Assembly (NCBI GenBank): GCA_902517565.1
Contig: CABYCU010000001.1
Coordinates: 186,001 to 250,000 of the forward strand
Reading direction: 5' to 3'
From: an uncultured SAR86 cluster bacterium
Lineage (GTDB): Bacteria > Pseudomonadota > Gammaproteobacteria > Magnimaribacterales > Magnimaribacteraceae
DNA: 64,000 nt
In this document: positions 30,172 to 39,804 of the stretch, piece by piece
How the letters are laid out: each line of letters opens with the position of its first letter
How positions within the stretch are numbered: position 1 is the first letter of the stretch
Position numbers and translations under genes: made by a program
The notes under the pieces: generated by a model
Told to the model about the DNA's origin: nothing
Databases searched by the model: none
Seen by the model: the letters and a program-made list of their open reading frames with translations, nothing else

Positions 30172-31956
30172 ATGTCTATAGAAAACCTTAGAAATATTGC
30201 CATTATTGCTCATGTAGATCATGGCAAAACTACTCTTGTTGATAAATTACTGCAGCAATCGGGAACACTTGATAGAAAGAATATGGACTCTGAAAGAGTA
30301 ATGGATTCTGATGATCAAGAAAGAGAAAGGGGAATCACAATTCTTGCAAAGAATACTGCCATCAAATGGAGAGATCATAGAATCAATATAGTAGATACGC
30401 CTGGTCATGCTGATTTTGGTGGTGAAGTTGAAAGAGTTCTGTCTATGGTAGATTCCGTTCTTTTACTAGTAGATGCAGTAGATGGACCAATGCCACAAAC
30501 TAGATTTGTTACTCAGAAAGCTTTTGATCAAGGACTGAATCCAATTCTTGTCATAAATAAAATAGATCGTCCAGGTGCAAGGCCTGATTGGGTCTTAGAT
30601 CAAGTATTTGATTTGTTTGATAGGCTTGGAGGGAATAATGACCAACTTGATTTTCCTGTCATTTACGCTTCAGCACTAAATGGAGTTGCTGGATTAGATG
30701 AAGATGATATATCAGATGACATGTCTCCTTTGTTGGACCTCATTTTAGAGAAAGTGAATCCTCCTGAAGTAAATGATCAAGGTCCTCTTCAAATGCAAAT
30801 AAGTGCCTTAGATTACAACAGTTATGTCGGGGTAATTGGAATAGGCAGAATAAGTAGAGGAAAAATAAAGCCAAATGAGCAGGTCATAGTCATAGATGCG
30901 AATCATTCTGAAAGAAAAGGTAAAGTACTCCAAGTAATGGGATACAACGGGCTAGAGAGGACTGAAGTCACAGAGGCCCAAGCCGGAGACATTATTTGTG
31001 TCACAGGTATAGATAAGCTCAATATCTCGGATACTATATGTAATCCTGAAAAGATTGAAGCCCTCCCCCCTTTAAGTGTTGATGAGCCGACAGTAAGCAT
31101 GACCTTTCAAGTTAATAACTCACCATTCGCAGGAAGAGAGGGGAAATATATTTCTTCAAGGAACTTGAAAGAGCGTCTCGAACAAGAATTAATTCATAAT
31201 GTTGCTCTTAGAGTAGAGCAAGGTGATTCTCCCGATAAATTTAAAGTCTCTGGTCGTGGTGAGCTACATCTATCCGTGTTAATTGAAAATATGAGAAGAG
31301 AAGATTACGAACTCGGCGTTTCTAAACCAGAGGTCATTCAAAAAGAAGTCAATGGAGAGATTCACGAACCTTTCGAGCAAATTGTTATAGATATTGAAGA
31401 TAAACATCAAGGTTCAGTCATGGAAGAAATGGGACAAAGGAAGGCTGACTTACAGAATATGGAACCTGATGGAAAAGGAAGAATTAAATTAGAGTTCTTA
31501 GCCCCTTCCAGAGGAATGATTGGTTTTAGATCTAGCTTTCTAACAATGACAAGCGGAACAGGGATTATGACGAGCGTTTTTGATCACTATGGCAAAGCCA
31601 AAGACGGTGAATTGGCTAAAAGACAAAATGGTGTGCTTGTATCAATGGCAGCTGGAAAAACCTTAGCCTACTCTCTATTTAACTTGCAAGAAAGAGGAAG
31701 GATGTTTTTGGGACACGGAACCGATGTTTATATTGGACAAATAGTAGGTCTTCACTCTAGAGATAATGATCTTCCTGTTAATCCCACTAAAGCTAAGCAG
31801 TTAACTAATATACGAGCTGCTGGAACAGACGAAAATCTCATATTAACCCCTCATATAGAACACACTCTGGAGCAGGCCTTAGAATTTGTTGAAGATGATG
31901 AGCTTGTAGAAGTAACTCCACAATCTATTAGATTAAGAAAAAAAGATATTAGATAA
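30172..31956 (+). CDS. typA: Translational GTPase TypA/BipA
   Basis: [39 protein letters not shown]; full-length TypA. Confidence 0.97.
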   Translation: MSIENLRNIAIIAHVDHGKTTLVDKLLQQSGTLDRKNMDSERVMDSDDQERERGITILAKNTAIKWRDHRINIVDTPGHADFGGEVERVLSMVDSVLLLVDAVDGPMPQTRFVTQKAFDQGLNPILVINKIDRPGARPDWVLDQVFDLFDRLGGNNDQLDFPVIYASALNGVAGLDEDDISDDMSPLLDLILEKVNPPEVNDQGPLQMQISALDYNSYVGVIGIGRISRGKIKPNEQVIVIDANHSERKGKVLQVMGYNGLERTEVTEAQAGDIICVTGIDKLNISDTICNPEKIEALPPLSVDEPTVSMTFQVNNSPFAGREGKYISSRNLKERLEQELIHNVALRVEQGDSPDKFKVSGRGELHLSVLIENMRREDYELGVSKPEVIQKEVNGEIHEPFEQIVIDIEDKHQGSVMEEMGQRKADLQNMEPDGKGRIKLEFLAPSRGMIGFRSSFLTMTSGTGIMTSVFDHYGKAKDGELAKRQNGVLVSMAAGKTLAYSLFNLQERGRMFLGHGTDVYIGQIVGLHSRDNDLPVNPTKAKQLTNIRAAGTDENLILTPHIEHTLEQALEFVEDDELVEVTPQSIRLRKKDIR

Positions 31957-31964
31957 TACCTACT

Positions 31965-33038
31965 ATGAAAAAAATCCATTTATTTTGGTTGTTGTTAGCA
32001 ATCTCTATCAATATCTCATCTGAATCTATGCAAGGCATGGATCATCATCAGCATAAAGGAATGGGGGATCATGCAAAACACTCTGCGAAAATGCATGGCC
32101 CAATAGGATTAATGGGTGATCATTTTCATAAAAAAGGCGAATCTATGGTCTCTATTCGCTATATGAAAATGTCGATGAATCAAAACTATATTGGTTCTAA
32201 GAAGATATCTGACTTAGAAATACTTCAATTACCCAATCCTAATGGTATGCCCAAAAATCTTAGTGTCGTGCCTCAAGACATGGATATGGATATGATTATG
32301 TTGGGTGCAATGTATGCACCAACAGATTTCGTAACTTTGATGAGTATGGCAACATTTAATTCTAAGTCTATGAACTTGAAAACCTATCAACCAATGATGG
32401 AAAGAAATGCACTTGGTGACTTCACTACAAAATCATCTGATTTATCGATATTTAATTTCTCTGCTTTATTTACAATATACGACGAAGATAAATCTAAATT
32501 TCATGCCCAGTTAGGATTGGAAAAGAATATGGGTAAGAACGATCTACAGGGTCAAGTTCTTATGCCCATGGGAAGTTTAGGTTCTATTGTTATGCCTTAC
32601 GGCATGCAAAGTGGAGATAAATCCTACTCTGTATTAAGTGCGATAACGTATACAAAAACTTATGGAAGTTGGAAGTTAGGTGGACAAATAAAATCAAAGT
32701 TAAATATTCAAAACAAAGAATGGAATTTTGGTGATGTAAGTGAGATAAATATCTGGAGTCAAAGAGACTTAAATAATATTTCCGCATGGTCCTTGAGATT
32801 AAAAATTCAAGACGTCAAATCCATAGACGGTCTTAATAAGAAAATTGAAGCTCCGGTTCAAACTGCTAATCCTTTGAATTATGGTGGAGAAACAGTAACC
32901 TTTGGAATTGGTATTAATGTTATGTTGCCGCAAGGGAGTATAGGTTTAGAAGCTTACAAACCAATTTCAAGAGATTTGAATGGCCCTCAAATGTCTATGG
33001 ATTGGGGTTTGCAGGCTGGCTATCACTTGTCTTTCTAA
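31965..33038 (+). CDS. Met/His-rich exported protein, predicted outer-membrane beta-barrel, possibly copper-related
   Basis: Signal peptide; MQGMDHHQHKGMGDHAKHSAKMHGPIGLMGDHFHKKGESMVSIRYMKMSMNQNYIGS; terminal aromatic GLQAGYHLSF typical of OM barrels. Confidence 0.65.
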   Translation: MKKIHLFWLLLAISINISSESMQGMDHHQHKGMGDHAKHSAKMHGPIGLMGDHFHKKGESMVSIRYMKMSMNQNYIGSKKISDLEILQLPNPNGMPKNLSVVPQDMDMDMIMLGAMYAPTDFVTLMSMATFNSKSMNLKTYQPMMERNALGDFTTKSSDLSIFNFSALFTIYDEDKSKFHAQLGLEKNMGKNDLQGQVLMPMGSLGSIVMPYGMQSGDKSYSVLSAITYTKTYGSWKLGGQIKSKLNIQNKEWNFGDVSEINIWSQRDLNNISAWSLRLKIQDVKSIDGLNKKIEAPVQTANPLNYGGETVTFGIGINVMLPQGSIGLEAYKPISRDLNGPQMSMDWGLQAGYHLSF

Positions 33039-33134
33039 AAAATATTTACCCTTTTAAGAACTATAAAATTAAAGGTATTTGAGAAACTAGTCTGTTAATA
33101 TTTGTATACAAGAACATCAAAAAAGGAGATTGGA

Positions 33135-33428
33135 ATGACTGTAAGCGTGATATTAGAGGGCACTCTACACGACGGAGAGAGAGAGAATTTTACCAGTATA
33201 TGTACAGAAGCATTTAAGGTCACGAGAGCTTTTGATGGATGTCAGAGCGTTGATCTAACTTACAATACAGAAAACCCTAATAATTGGGTTTTTGCTGAAG
33301 TCTGGGATTCTAAGGTGCACTATGAAAAATATCTTCAATTTAGGACTGAAGACGGAACATTAGATGCTGTAGCTTCGCTGTGTGAAGAAGCTCCTTCCAT
33401 AAGAATATTTGATATTGTTGCAACCTAA
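33135..33428 (+). CDS. Putative antibiotic biosynthesis monooxygenase-like (ABM) dimeric alpha-beta barrel protein
   Basis: Start trimmed to MTVSVILEG behind AAAGGAG; CQSVDLTYNTENPNNWVFAEVWDSKVHYEKYLQFR. Confidence 0.7.
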   Translation: MTVSVILEGTLHDGERENFTSICTEAFKVTRAFDGCQSVDLTYNTENPNNWVFAEVWDSKVHYEKYLQFRTEDGTLDAVASLCEEAPSIRIFDIVAT

Positions 33429-33437
33429 AATTTATCC

Positions 33438-34622
33438 ATGAAAGTTTTAGCCTTAGGTGGAAGCGGAGGAATGGGAAGATTCGCAGTTGAATCAAGTATG
33501 GATTTCGAAAATGTGAGTAAGATAACTGTGGCTGATATTAATGCCGAAGCAGCAATTGCCTTTGCAGAATCGATGAACGAAAAGGTTACAGGTATTGGCT
33601 TAGATGTGACTAATATTGATGCTCTCAAAGAACAAATGCAGCAAGCAGATGTAGTTATAAATACCGTAGGGCCTTTCTTCAAATATGGTCCACCAATCCT
33701 TGAAGCGTCGTTAGATTCAGGTTGCGACTATCTTGATATAAATGATGACTGGGAGCCTACTCTTGAAATGCTTCAGTTTCATGAAAAGGCAGAAAGTAAT
33801 TCTAAAACGGCAATACTGGGTATGGGAGCAAGCCCTGGTCTAACAAATATGCTGGGAGCTGCTGCAATAGGAGAATTAGATGCAGTAGAAACTCTTTATA
33901 CAGGTTGGACTATGGATGGTGCCACGCCTGAAGAAGAATCATCTCAATCAGGTGTTAATGCAGCAATGGTCCATGCAGTTCAGCAAATGACCGGAACAGT
34001 CAGAATACATAATGACGGTAAATCCAAGATGGTCAAACCTCTTAAAGAGATTGAAGTTGACTTTCCTGGCTTTGGAAAATTCAAACCACGTATATTTGGG
34101 CATCCAGAAGCTATTACCTTTCCTCATCATTTCAAAACGATTAGAAACAGCATCAATTTAGCTCATGGAAGTGGTTTCGGTGTGCTCAAGTGGATAATGA
34201 GACTTGTGGATTGGAAAATTATTTCTGTAGAAAGAGCTGCAGGCATAGTCCAAAACCTTTCATCGTCCATAAGAGAGGATCTAGAGAAGCAAGGAATTGA
34301 TTCCAGACTTAATCTAAAAAACACTAACCTTTCAGAGCCTCCTCCTCTATATGCATTAGCCATAGGGCTTAAAGATGGAGAAAAGGCATCTTGTGGAACA
34401 ATGTTCAACTCTTCTGAATTAATCAGCATGGGAGAAGCTACCGGCATTCCACTTGCTTGCGGTTTAAAACTTTTAGTAGACGGAAAAATTTTAAAAAAGG
34501 GAGTTTTTGCCCCAGAAGGAGTAATAGATCCAAATAATTTTTTCAAAGAACTGGATAATATTAGTAATTTACTAGATACCAATGGCAGTGAAATGATTAG
34601 TATCTTTAGAAGCTGGATGTAA
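33438..34622 (+). CDS. Saccharopine dehydrogenase family oxidoreductase
   Basis: LGGSGGMGRFAVES Rossmann motif, VVINTVGPFFKYGPPILEASLDSGCDYLDINDDWEP. Confidence 0.88.
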   Translation: MKVLALGGSGGMGRFAVESSMDFENVSKITVADINAEAAIAFAESMNEKVTGIGLDVTNIDALKEQMQQADVVINTVGPFFKYGPPILEASLDSGCDYLDINDDWEPTLEMLQFHEKAESNSKTAILGMGASPGLTNMLGAAAIGELDAVETLYTGWTMDGATPEEESSQSGVNAAMVHAVQQMTGTVRIHNDGKSKMVKPLKEIEVDFPGFGKFKPRIFGHPEAITFPHHFKTIRNSINLAHGSGFGVLKWIMRLVDWKIISVERAAGIVQNLSSSIREDLEKQGIDSRLNLKNTNLSEPPPLYALAIGLKDGEKASCGTMFNSSELISMGEATGIPLACGLKLLVDGKILKKGVFAPEGVIDPNNFFKELDNISNLLDTNGSEMISIFRSWM

Positions 34623-34646
34623 AATAAACGAAACTTGGAGTAATGA

Positions 34647-35090
34647 ATGGAAAAAATTAATAACTTTTTAGATAGGGTGGCGTTACCTTTACATGGAATA
34701 GCGGATTGGTTGTTAAGACTCGGTCTTGGTATTGCTTTCTTTTTACATGGATATGGAAAACTTCCTATATCTGAGGGATTTGTAGGTTGGCTGAGCTCTA
34801 AGGGAATACCTATGGCTGAAGCAACTGCTTATCTTGTTGCATGGGGAGAAATATTAGCAGGGCTAGGAATCATTATTGGTGGCATCTTGGCCAAACCGAT
34901 GAATCAATTAGGCCACTTTGTAACGAGAGTATCAGGAGGCGCTATCGGAGTAATCATGATATTTGCGTTGTTAATTGCCCATTCCGATTGGGGAATTTTC
35001 TTTGGTGAAAGAGGCTCGGTTCTTTTTGCTAGCGAGCAACTTTTCCTCTTATTATTAGGAACTTTCTACGCTATTAGAGGAAATACCTAA
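34647..35090 (+). CDS. DoxX family membrane protein
   Basis: LLRLGLGIAFFLHGYGKL, multiple TM segments. Confidence 0.88.
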   Translation: MEKINNFLDRVALPLHGIADWLLRLGLGIAFFLHGYGKLPISEGFVGWLSSKGIPMAEATAYLVAWGEILAGLGIIIGGILAKPMNQLGHFVTRVSGGAIGVIMIFALLIAHSDWGIFFGERGSVLFASEQLFLLLLGTFYAIRGNT

Positions 35091-35099
35091 ATAGGATAT

Positions 35100-35555
35100 T
35101 TACTTTGAGTATTCCTCGTTTAGTTCTTTAAGGGCTGCGAAATCCATTATTTGAACAACCTCCATATTTTCATCCAAAAGTTCGTAAATAGGGTCATTAT
35201 CGGTATAGGGACGCAGACTGAAATAAACAATCACATCTTCATCACCTCCACCTTCAGTATGAGCTTCGCCCGGGGTTCCTGACTTAAAAACACCCGCTGG
35301 ACGAACGCTTTTTAAATTACCATCAGGAAAATAAGTCCGTAACTCACCCTGCACTGTAAAAGTACTGTAATTTGAACAATGCCTATGCATATGAATTTTT
35401 TCATTAGCAGCAAACTTAAATAAGAGATCAACTATTTTTGCACTCTCATCTACATTCAGAAAAGATAGAGAGACGTGTTCTAAAGGATCTCCATCTGGTC
35501 CAGGAGCTGGTTTCCAATCTATAGAATTTTCATCAAATTGAATTAAATTTTGCAT
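35100..35555 (-). CDS. Cupin-domain protein (ChrR-like)
   Basis: IHMHRHCSNYSTFTVQGELRTYFPDG cupin metal-binding motif. Confidence 0.75.
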   Translation of the reverse strand: MQNLIQFDENSIDWKPAPGPDGDPLEHVSLSFLNVDESAKIVDLLFKFAANEKIHMHRHCSNYSTFTVQGELRTYFPDGNLKSVRPAGVFKSGTPGEAHTEGGGDEDVIVYFSLRPYTDNDPIYELLDENMEVVQIMDFAALKELNEEYSK

Positions 35556-35601
35556 AGTTTATTCCTTTTATATTACTCTTTTTATTATATTATTTTTTTA
35601 G

Positions 35602-35632
35602 AAAAAAAGGGCCAAGAATCCTTTCTTGGCCC
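35602..35632 (-). terminator. Intrinsic terminator for the TonB receptor transcript
   Basis: Perfect 10-bp stem GGGCCAAGAA/TTCTTGGCCC (35609-35618/35623-35632); on the minus strand it is followed by T7. Confidence 0.9.
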
Positions 35633-35670
35633 TCAATCCTGTAATGCCTTTGGGGATATAGCAATACATA

Positions 35671-35686
35671 CCTAACGTAAGTTAGG
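35671..35686. repeat. Short perfect inverted repeat CCTAAC-GTAA-GTTAGG
   Basis: Read directly; lies between the TonB receptor stop codon and its terminator. Confidence 0.6.
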
Positions 35687-35699
35687 CCAAAGCTATAGC

Positions 35700-37955
35700 C
35701 TAAAACTTATAGCTAAATTTGGCTCCGTAGTTTCTTCCAGCTAAAGGAACTTGCTTCTTCACAAACGAAGAATGATTCCTAGCCACTTCATCTAGCAGGT
35801 TACTACCAAATATAGAAACTTTTAACTCTCCTGCTCCATTTAGATTGAATGTTTTTGTCAATCTAGTATTTAGCATTTGATAAGAATCAGTTACTGATTC
35901 TCCCTCACCGATGTCGTCTTGTTTTTCAACATCTTTCAAGCTGAGCTTGAATTTCCAATCATTCTCAACATAAGATAAAGAGTAGATATTTCTGGATGGA
36001 TTAATCCTTGGTACATTATGTCCATCAGAAAACTCTGCATTCACATCATCTCTTCCAAAAGAAAGAGTTAAGTCACCAGATCCAAGACTGAAGGTTCTTC
36101 CAATCTCAAATTCGTAACCCCTGAACTCTGCATCTTCTTGAACATAATCAGCATGTATAAGATTTGAGTAATCATCATGGTCATCATGATCATCATCACC
36201 ATGGTCGTCCCCGTGATCGTCATCATGATCGTCGTCTCCATGCTCATCACCATGGTCGTCGTCATGATCGTCATGGTCATCAAGTTCGTCCATTAGAGTT
36301 ATGTAATTATCAACATCATTAATATAAAAACTTGCATAGGCATAGAAATCACCATTATCAAAGTTGAAAGTAATGTCGAAATTATTAGATGTTTCGCTAT
36401 TTAAATTTGGATTCCCTGTTTCGAGTCTGCCTGTTGCCATGTGTGGGCCGTTCATAAACAGCTCAATGACTGAAGGCAGCCTTTCTACACTAGAAAAACC
36501 AAAGTTTACATCTAAAGAATCACTTAGGTCTCTACCTAAGCTTAATGCAAAACTATTAGTATCGTCGTCGATACTGTAATAGTCTATATCTCCATGGTCT
36601 TCATCAGTTACGCTTCCAGTTCTATCTATTTGATCAATTCTAAAACCTGCATCAATATAAAAGTTATCTAGGTCTGCACTCATAAAGTAACCAATAGTGA
36701 ATTCCTCATTATTGGCCGGGTTCATAAATGCTTCTTCTCCTACAATAGATGAATCTTCATCAACAAAATTTAATGATATCTTTTGTATGAAATTATCATT
36801 GGAGAGATCAAATATAGCTCCATATTCGGTGGCGTCATTCGAAAATACAGTCGGAGCATGTTCCTCATGTCCTTCTTCTTCATGTTCGTCATGACCCTCT
36901 TCTTCGGCATGTGCTTCAGTTAATGTGTAATCTGTATCTCTGTAATTATAAGTAACAGAATTTACCAAGTTACCATTTAGATTATACAAACCTTTAACTG
37001 TAAGAGACTCTGAGTCAGTTGTTGAGAAAATCCTTTCTCCTTCGTGCTCGTCTCCATGATCGTCATCATCATGGTCATCTCCGTGATCATCGTCATGGTC
37101 ATCGTGCTCATCTCCATGCTCATCTCCATGCTCTCCGTGATAAGGAATTCCATATATGCTTTCTAAGTTATCAACTGAAACTCCAAAATAGCCCCAAGCT
37201 CCTGCTCTAGAAATTCCGAATTTTGTTGACTCTATTTCTAAGTCTGAGTTCTCTATATAAGACAGCTCCTCTTCTTCCTCATGCTCATCATGACCTTCAT
37301 GGTCTTCATCATGCATAACCGCACCATCAGGAATATCAAAATTTCCGAATTCACTATTTTTATAACCAAAATTCACATTGAATCCAGCAATGTTATTTTT
37401 ATAATTTAGGTGCTGAACGTCTCCATCGTTCACAGATTGTGTTTCGAGCCCAGCTATGAATTCTTGTTTGTCGTAGTTTCCTTCCGCAATGCAATTATCG
37501 ACAACATTAATTATTCCACCGATCGTTCCATTTGCGTATAACAACGAAGAGGGGCCTTTTACTATCTCAATTTGCTCAATATCATTGAGATCAATATCGT
37601 TTAAGTGGTCGACTCCTAATCCAGATACATCGCGATTAACCATTCCATTTTTAAGAATTTTTACTCTTGGTCCTGACATGCCCCTAATGATTGGCTGTCC
37701 AACCGCAGCTCCATAATCTGCTATGGATACACCTAAGTAACTATCTACAGCCTCTCCTAACGATGTTGTAGCATCATCTTCAATTTCACTACCATCTATT
37801 ACATAAAGTGGATTAATAATCCTGCTAGGATTAAGTATTGATGCCGTTACTTCAACTTCTTCTACATTTTCAGCAGATTCCGGTGAGGATTCATCAGCAT
37901 TTATTTGCGTAGTTATTAAACTCATCGCCATGAGTGCATAAAAGTAAACTTTCAT
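35700..37955 (-). CDS. TonB-dependent outer-membrane receptor with His/Asp-rich inserts (ZnuD-like or copper-receptor-like)
   Basis: Signal peptide, plug (DSYLGVSIADYGAAVGQPIIRGMSGPRVKIL...IEQIEIVKGPSSLLYANGTIGGIINVVD), C-terminal GRNYGAKFSYKF; four His/Asp/Glu-rich segments. Confidence 0.92.
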   Translation of the reverse strand: MKVYFYALMAMSLITTQINADESSPESAENVEEVEVTASILNPSRIINPLYVIDGSEIEDDATTSLGEAVDSYLGVSIADYGAAVGQPIIRGMSGPRVKILKNGMVNRDVSGLGVDHLNDIDLNDIEQIEIVKGPSSLLYANGTIGGIINVVDNCIAEGNYDKQEFIAGLETQSVNDGDVQHLNYKNNIAGFNVNFGYKNSEFGNFDIPDGAVMHDEDHEGHDEHEEEEELSYIENSDLEIESTKFGISRAGAWGYFGVSVDNLESIYGIPYHGEHGDEHGDEHDDHDDDHGDDHDDDDHGDEHEGERIFSTTDSESLTVKGLYNLNGNLVNSVTYNYRDTDYTLTEAHAEEEGHDEHEEEGHEEHAPTVFSNDATEYGAIFDLSNDNFIQKISLNFVDEDSSIVGEEAFMNPANNEEFTIGYFMSADLDNFYIDAGFRIDQIDRTGSVTDEDHGDIDYYSIDDDTNSFALSLGRDLSDSLDVNFGFSSVERLPSVIELFMNGPHMATGRLETGNPNLNSETSNNFDITFNFDNGDFYAYASFYINDVDNYITLMDELDDHDDHDDDHGDEHGDDDHDDDHGDDHGDDDHDDHDDYSNLIHADYVQEDAEFRGYEFEIGRTFSLGSGDLTLSFGRDDVNAEFSDGHNVPRINPSRNIYSLSYVENDWKFKLSLKDVEKQDDIGEGESVTDSYQMLNTRLTKTFNLNGAGELKVSIFGSNLLDEVARNHSSFVKKQVPLAGRNYGAKFSYKF
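36171..36290 (-). repeat. Low-complexity GAT/CAT-type repeat encoding DDHDDHDDDHGDEHGDDDHDDDHGDDHGDDDHDDHDD
   Basis: Direct reading of sequence and translation. Confidence 0.9.
37041..37140 (-). repeat. Low-complexity GAT/CAT-type repeat encoding HGEHGDEHGDEHDDHDDDHGDDHDDDDHGDEHEGE
   Basis: Direct reading of sequence and translation. Confidence 0.9.
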
Positions 37956-37995
37956 GTTTTCTCCTAAATTTAAATTAAAAAAGTTTTAAAAAAAT

Positions 37996-38283
37996 TTAAG
38001 AGTTGGGTGGTGCCCTCGCACTAAAGCCAGAATGAGTAGTGGATTCAACTCTAGTTTCTTGGCTATTAAAGGTTTCTTTGACTAAAGCATATTCTTCAGT
38101 TTTTTGAAGTTCAAAAGCTTTAAATGATTCATTTTCGCAAACTTGGCAATCTACAGATTCATGAATTTCAACGAGTTCATCATGATGATCCGTTTCAAAA
38201 GCATGAAAAATTGGATCAGCAGAAATGGCTACTGAGTATAAAAAACCCAGTAAAATTGCAAATTTGTGTTTGTTGATCTTCAT
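37996..38283 (-). CDS. Small secreted His/CxxC protein of unknown function (C-terminus ARAPPNS), possibly DUF2946-like
   Basis: Signal peptide (start trimmed to MKINKHKF); HAFETDHHDELVEIHESVDCQVCEN and C-terminal FSARAPPNS; located between Sco1 and the TonB receptor. Confidence 0.65.
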   Translation of the reverse strand: MKINKHKFAILLGFLYSVAISADPIFHAFETDHHDELVEIHESVDCQVCENESFKAFELQKTEEYALVKETFNSQETRVESTTHSGFSARAPPNS

Positions 38284-38302
38284 AAAAAAATGCAATATTA
38301 GT

Positions 38303-38929
38303 TTAATTTAGTAGAGAAGCAAGGGCTTTCGCTATCTTGGTGGTGTCGTGCGGAGCCCTAAAAAAACCAGCGTATTTAGCTTCAGGACTAATGAGGACTA
38401 AACTTCCCGAATGATCAACTGTGTAGTTAGGATCCGGATTATTAACAACTGGAAAGAAAGGAGCGTTGACTTGGGTTGAGAATTTATATATTTGATCGAT
38501 TTCTCCAGTGAGCCCTTTGAAATTTTCATCAAAATTATTTAAATAAACGCGCATATTTTCGGGCTTATCTCGATCGGGATCCACTGAGACAAGGAAGAAC
38601 CTTATTTTCTCTGATTTTTCACCTAAAAATTCTTTTACATCGGACATCTGTTTCATGGTCAATGGGCATATATCAGGACAATAGGTGAAACCGAAAAATA
38701 ATATATTCCATTTATCTCTAAATTGCTCCGGCAAGAAGATTTTGCTTGAATCATCTAGTAGTGTAAATTCTGCTAATTGTCTTGGTGGATCCATAAAATA
38801 TGCGCCAAGCGTCTTATATTCATCCAAAGTGAGTTCTCTAGGTGTATAAAACCTTGATAGGAATAAGGACAAGATTAGAGCCATAAAGCCCAGACAAGTT
38901 GCAACAGTTATATAAATGCCTTTATTCAT
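38303..38929 (-). CDS. SCO1/SenC copper chaperone family protein
   Basis: FFGFTYCPDICPLTMKQM, VSVDPDRDKPENM, VDHSGSLVLISPE. Confidence 0.94.
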   Translation of the reverse strand: MNKGIYITVATCLGFMALILSLFLSRFYTPRELTLDEYKTLGAYFMDPPRQLAEFTLLDDSSKIFLPEQFRDKWNILFFGFTYCPDICPLTMKQMSDVKEFLGEKSEKIRFFLVSVDPDRDKPENMRVYLNNFDENFKGLTGEIDQIYKFSTQVNAPFFPVVNNPDPNYTVDHSGSLVLISPEAKYAGFFRAPHDTTKIAKALASLLN

Positions 38930-39801
38930 AAATACATAAAATGGTCTACCAACATCGCTGCAAACAATAAAGCTAGATAAATGATTGAATATGCAAAAGT
39001 TGGCATGGCAGAGGCATTGCTTTCGTCTCTATAGAGCCTGAAAGAATAAAACAAGAAGATCAAGCCCAGTATGAGCGCCGAAATAAGATAGATTTCTCCA
39101 AACATCTGAACTGCATAAGGCAACATTGTGCAAGCCAATAAAAGAAAAGTATAAAGAAGTATATGTTGTTTGGTGAAGGGAACACCTTTTTGAACTGGCA
39201 ACATAGGCACTTCAGCGTCTGCGTAATCATCAACTCTATAGACAGCTAGTGCCCAAAAATGTGGTGGAGTCCAAACCATGATAATCAAAACAAGAAGAAG
39301 TGCATTTGGTTCAATTGTATTTGTAATAGCTGCCCACCCAAGCAAAGGGGGCATGGCACCAGCAAGTCCACCTATGACGATGTTCTGACTTGTCATGAAC
39401 TTAAGATATTTTGTATAAATAAATCCGTAAAAGATGAAAGTAAGAGTTGTGAGAAGCCAAGTTAGAAAATTGGTGAAGAATAACAACATCCACGCACCTG
39501 ATAGGTATAGGATTATCGAAAAAATTATTGCCTGCTGATCAGATATTTTTCCAACCACTAAAGGTCTTTCAGAAGTTCTGTTCATCTTAGAATCTATCTG
39601 CTGATCAAAAAAATGATTTATTACTGCAGATGAAGCGGCCAGAAAACTTATACCTATCAAGCCAAAGAAGAACACTAAAACCGGAGGATTAAAATCTGAC
39701 CCTATGAGCATACCACTTGCACAGGAAACAAATAATAGCGCCTGAACTCCTGGCTTAGTAAGCTCGAGATAACCTCTCCAGTTAGATAGTATCGATAACA
39801 T
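38926..39801 (-). CDS. ctaB: Protoheme IX farnesyltransferase (heme O synthase)
   Basis: AAVINHFFDQQIDSKMNRTSERPL, MVWTPPHFWALAVYRVDDY. Confidence 0.95.
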   Translation of the reverse strand: MLSILSNWRGYLELTKPGVQALLFVSCASGMLIGSDFNPPVLVFFFGLIGISFLAASSAVINHFFDQQIDSKMNRTSERPLVVGKISDQQAIIFSIILYLSGAWMLLFFTNFLTWLLTTLTFIFYGFIYTKYLKFMTSQNIVIGGLAGAMPPLLGWAAITNTIEPNALLLVLIIMVWTPPHFWALAVYRVDDYADAEVPMLPVQKGVPFTKQHILLYTFLLLACTMLPYAVQMFGEIYLISALILGLIFLFYSFRLYRDESNASAMPTFAYSIIYLALLFAAMLVDHFMYL

Positions 39802-39804
39802 AAA

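Noticed and set aside
36171-37140. Repetitive GATGACCATG-type tracts as a CRISPR array or VNTR locus
   Set aside because: There are no conserved-length repeats with unique spacers; the tracts are in-frame codon repeats in a clear CDS.
36068-37210. His/Met-rich shadow ORFs (36068-36283 minus, 37019-37210 plus) as separate genes
   Set aside because: They are out-of-frame or antisense readings of the GAT/CAT low-complexity repeats inside the TonB receptor gene.
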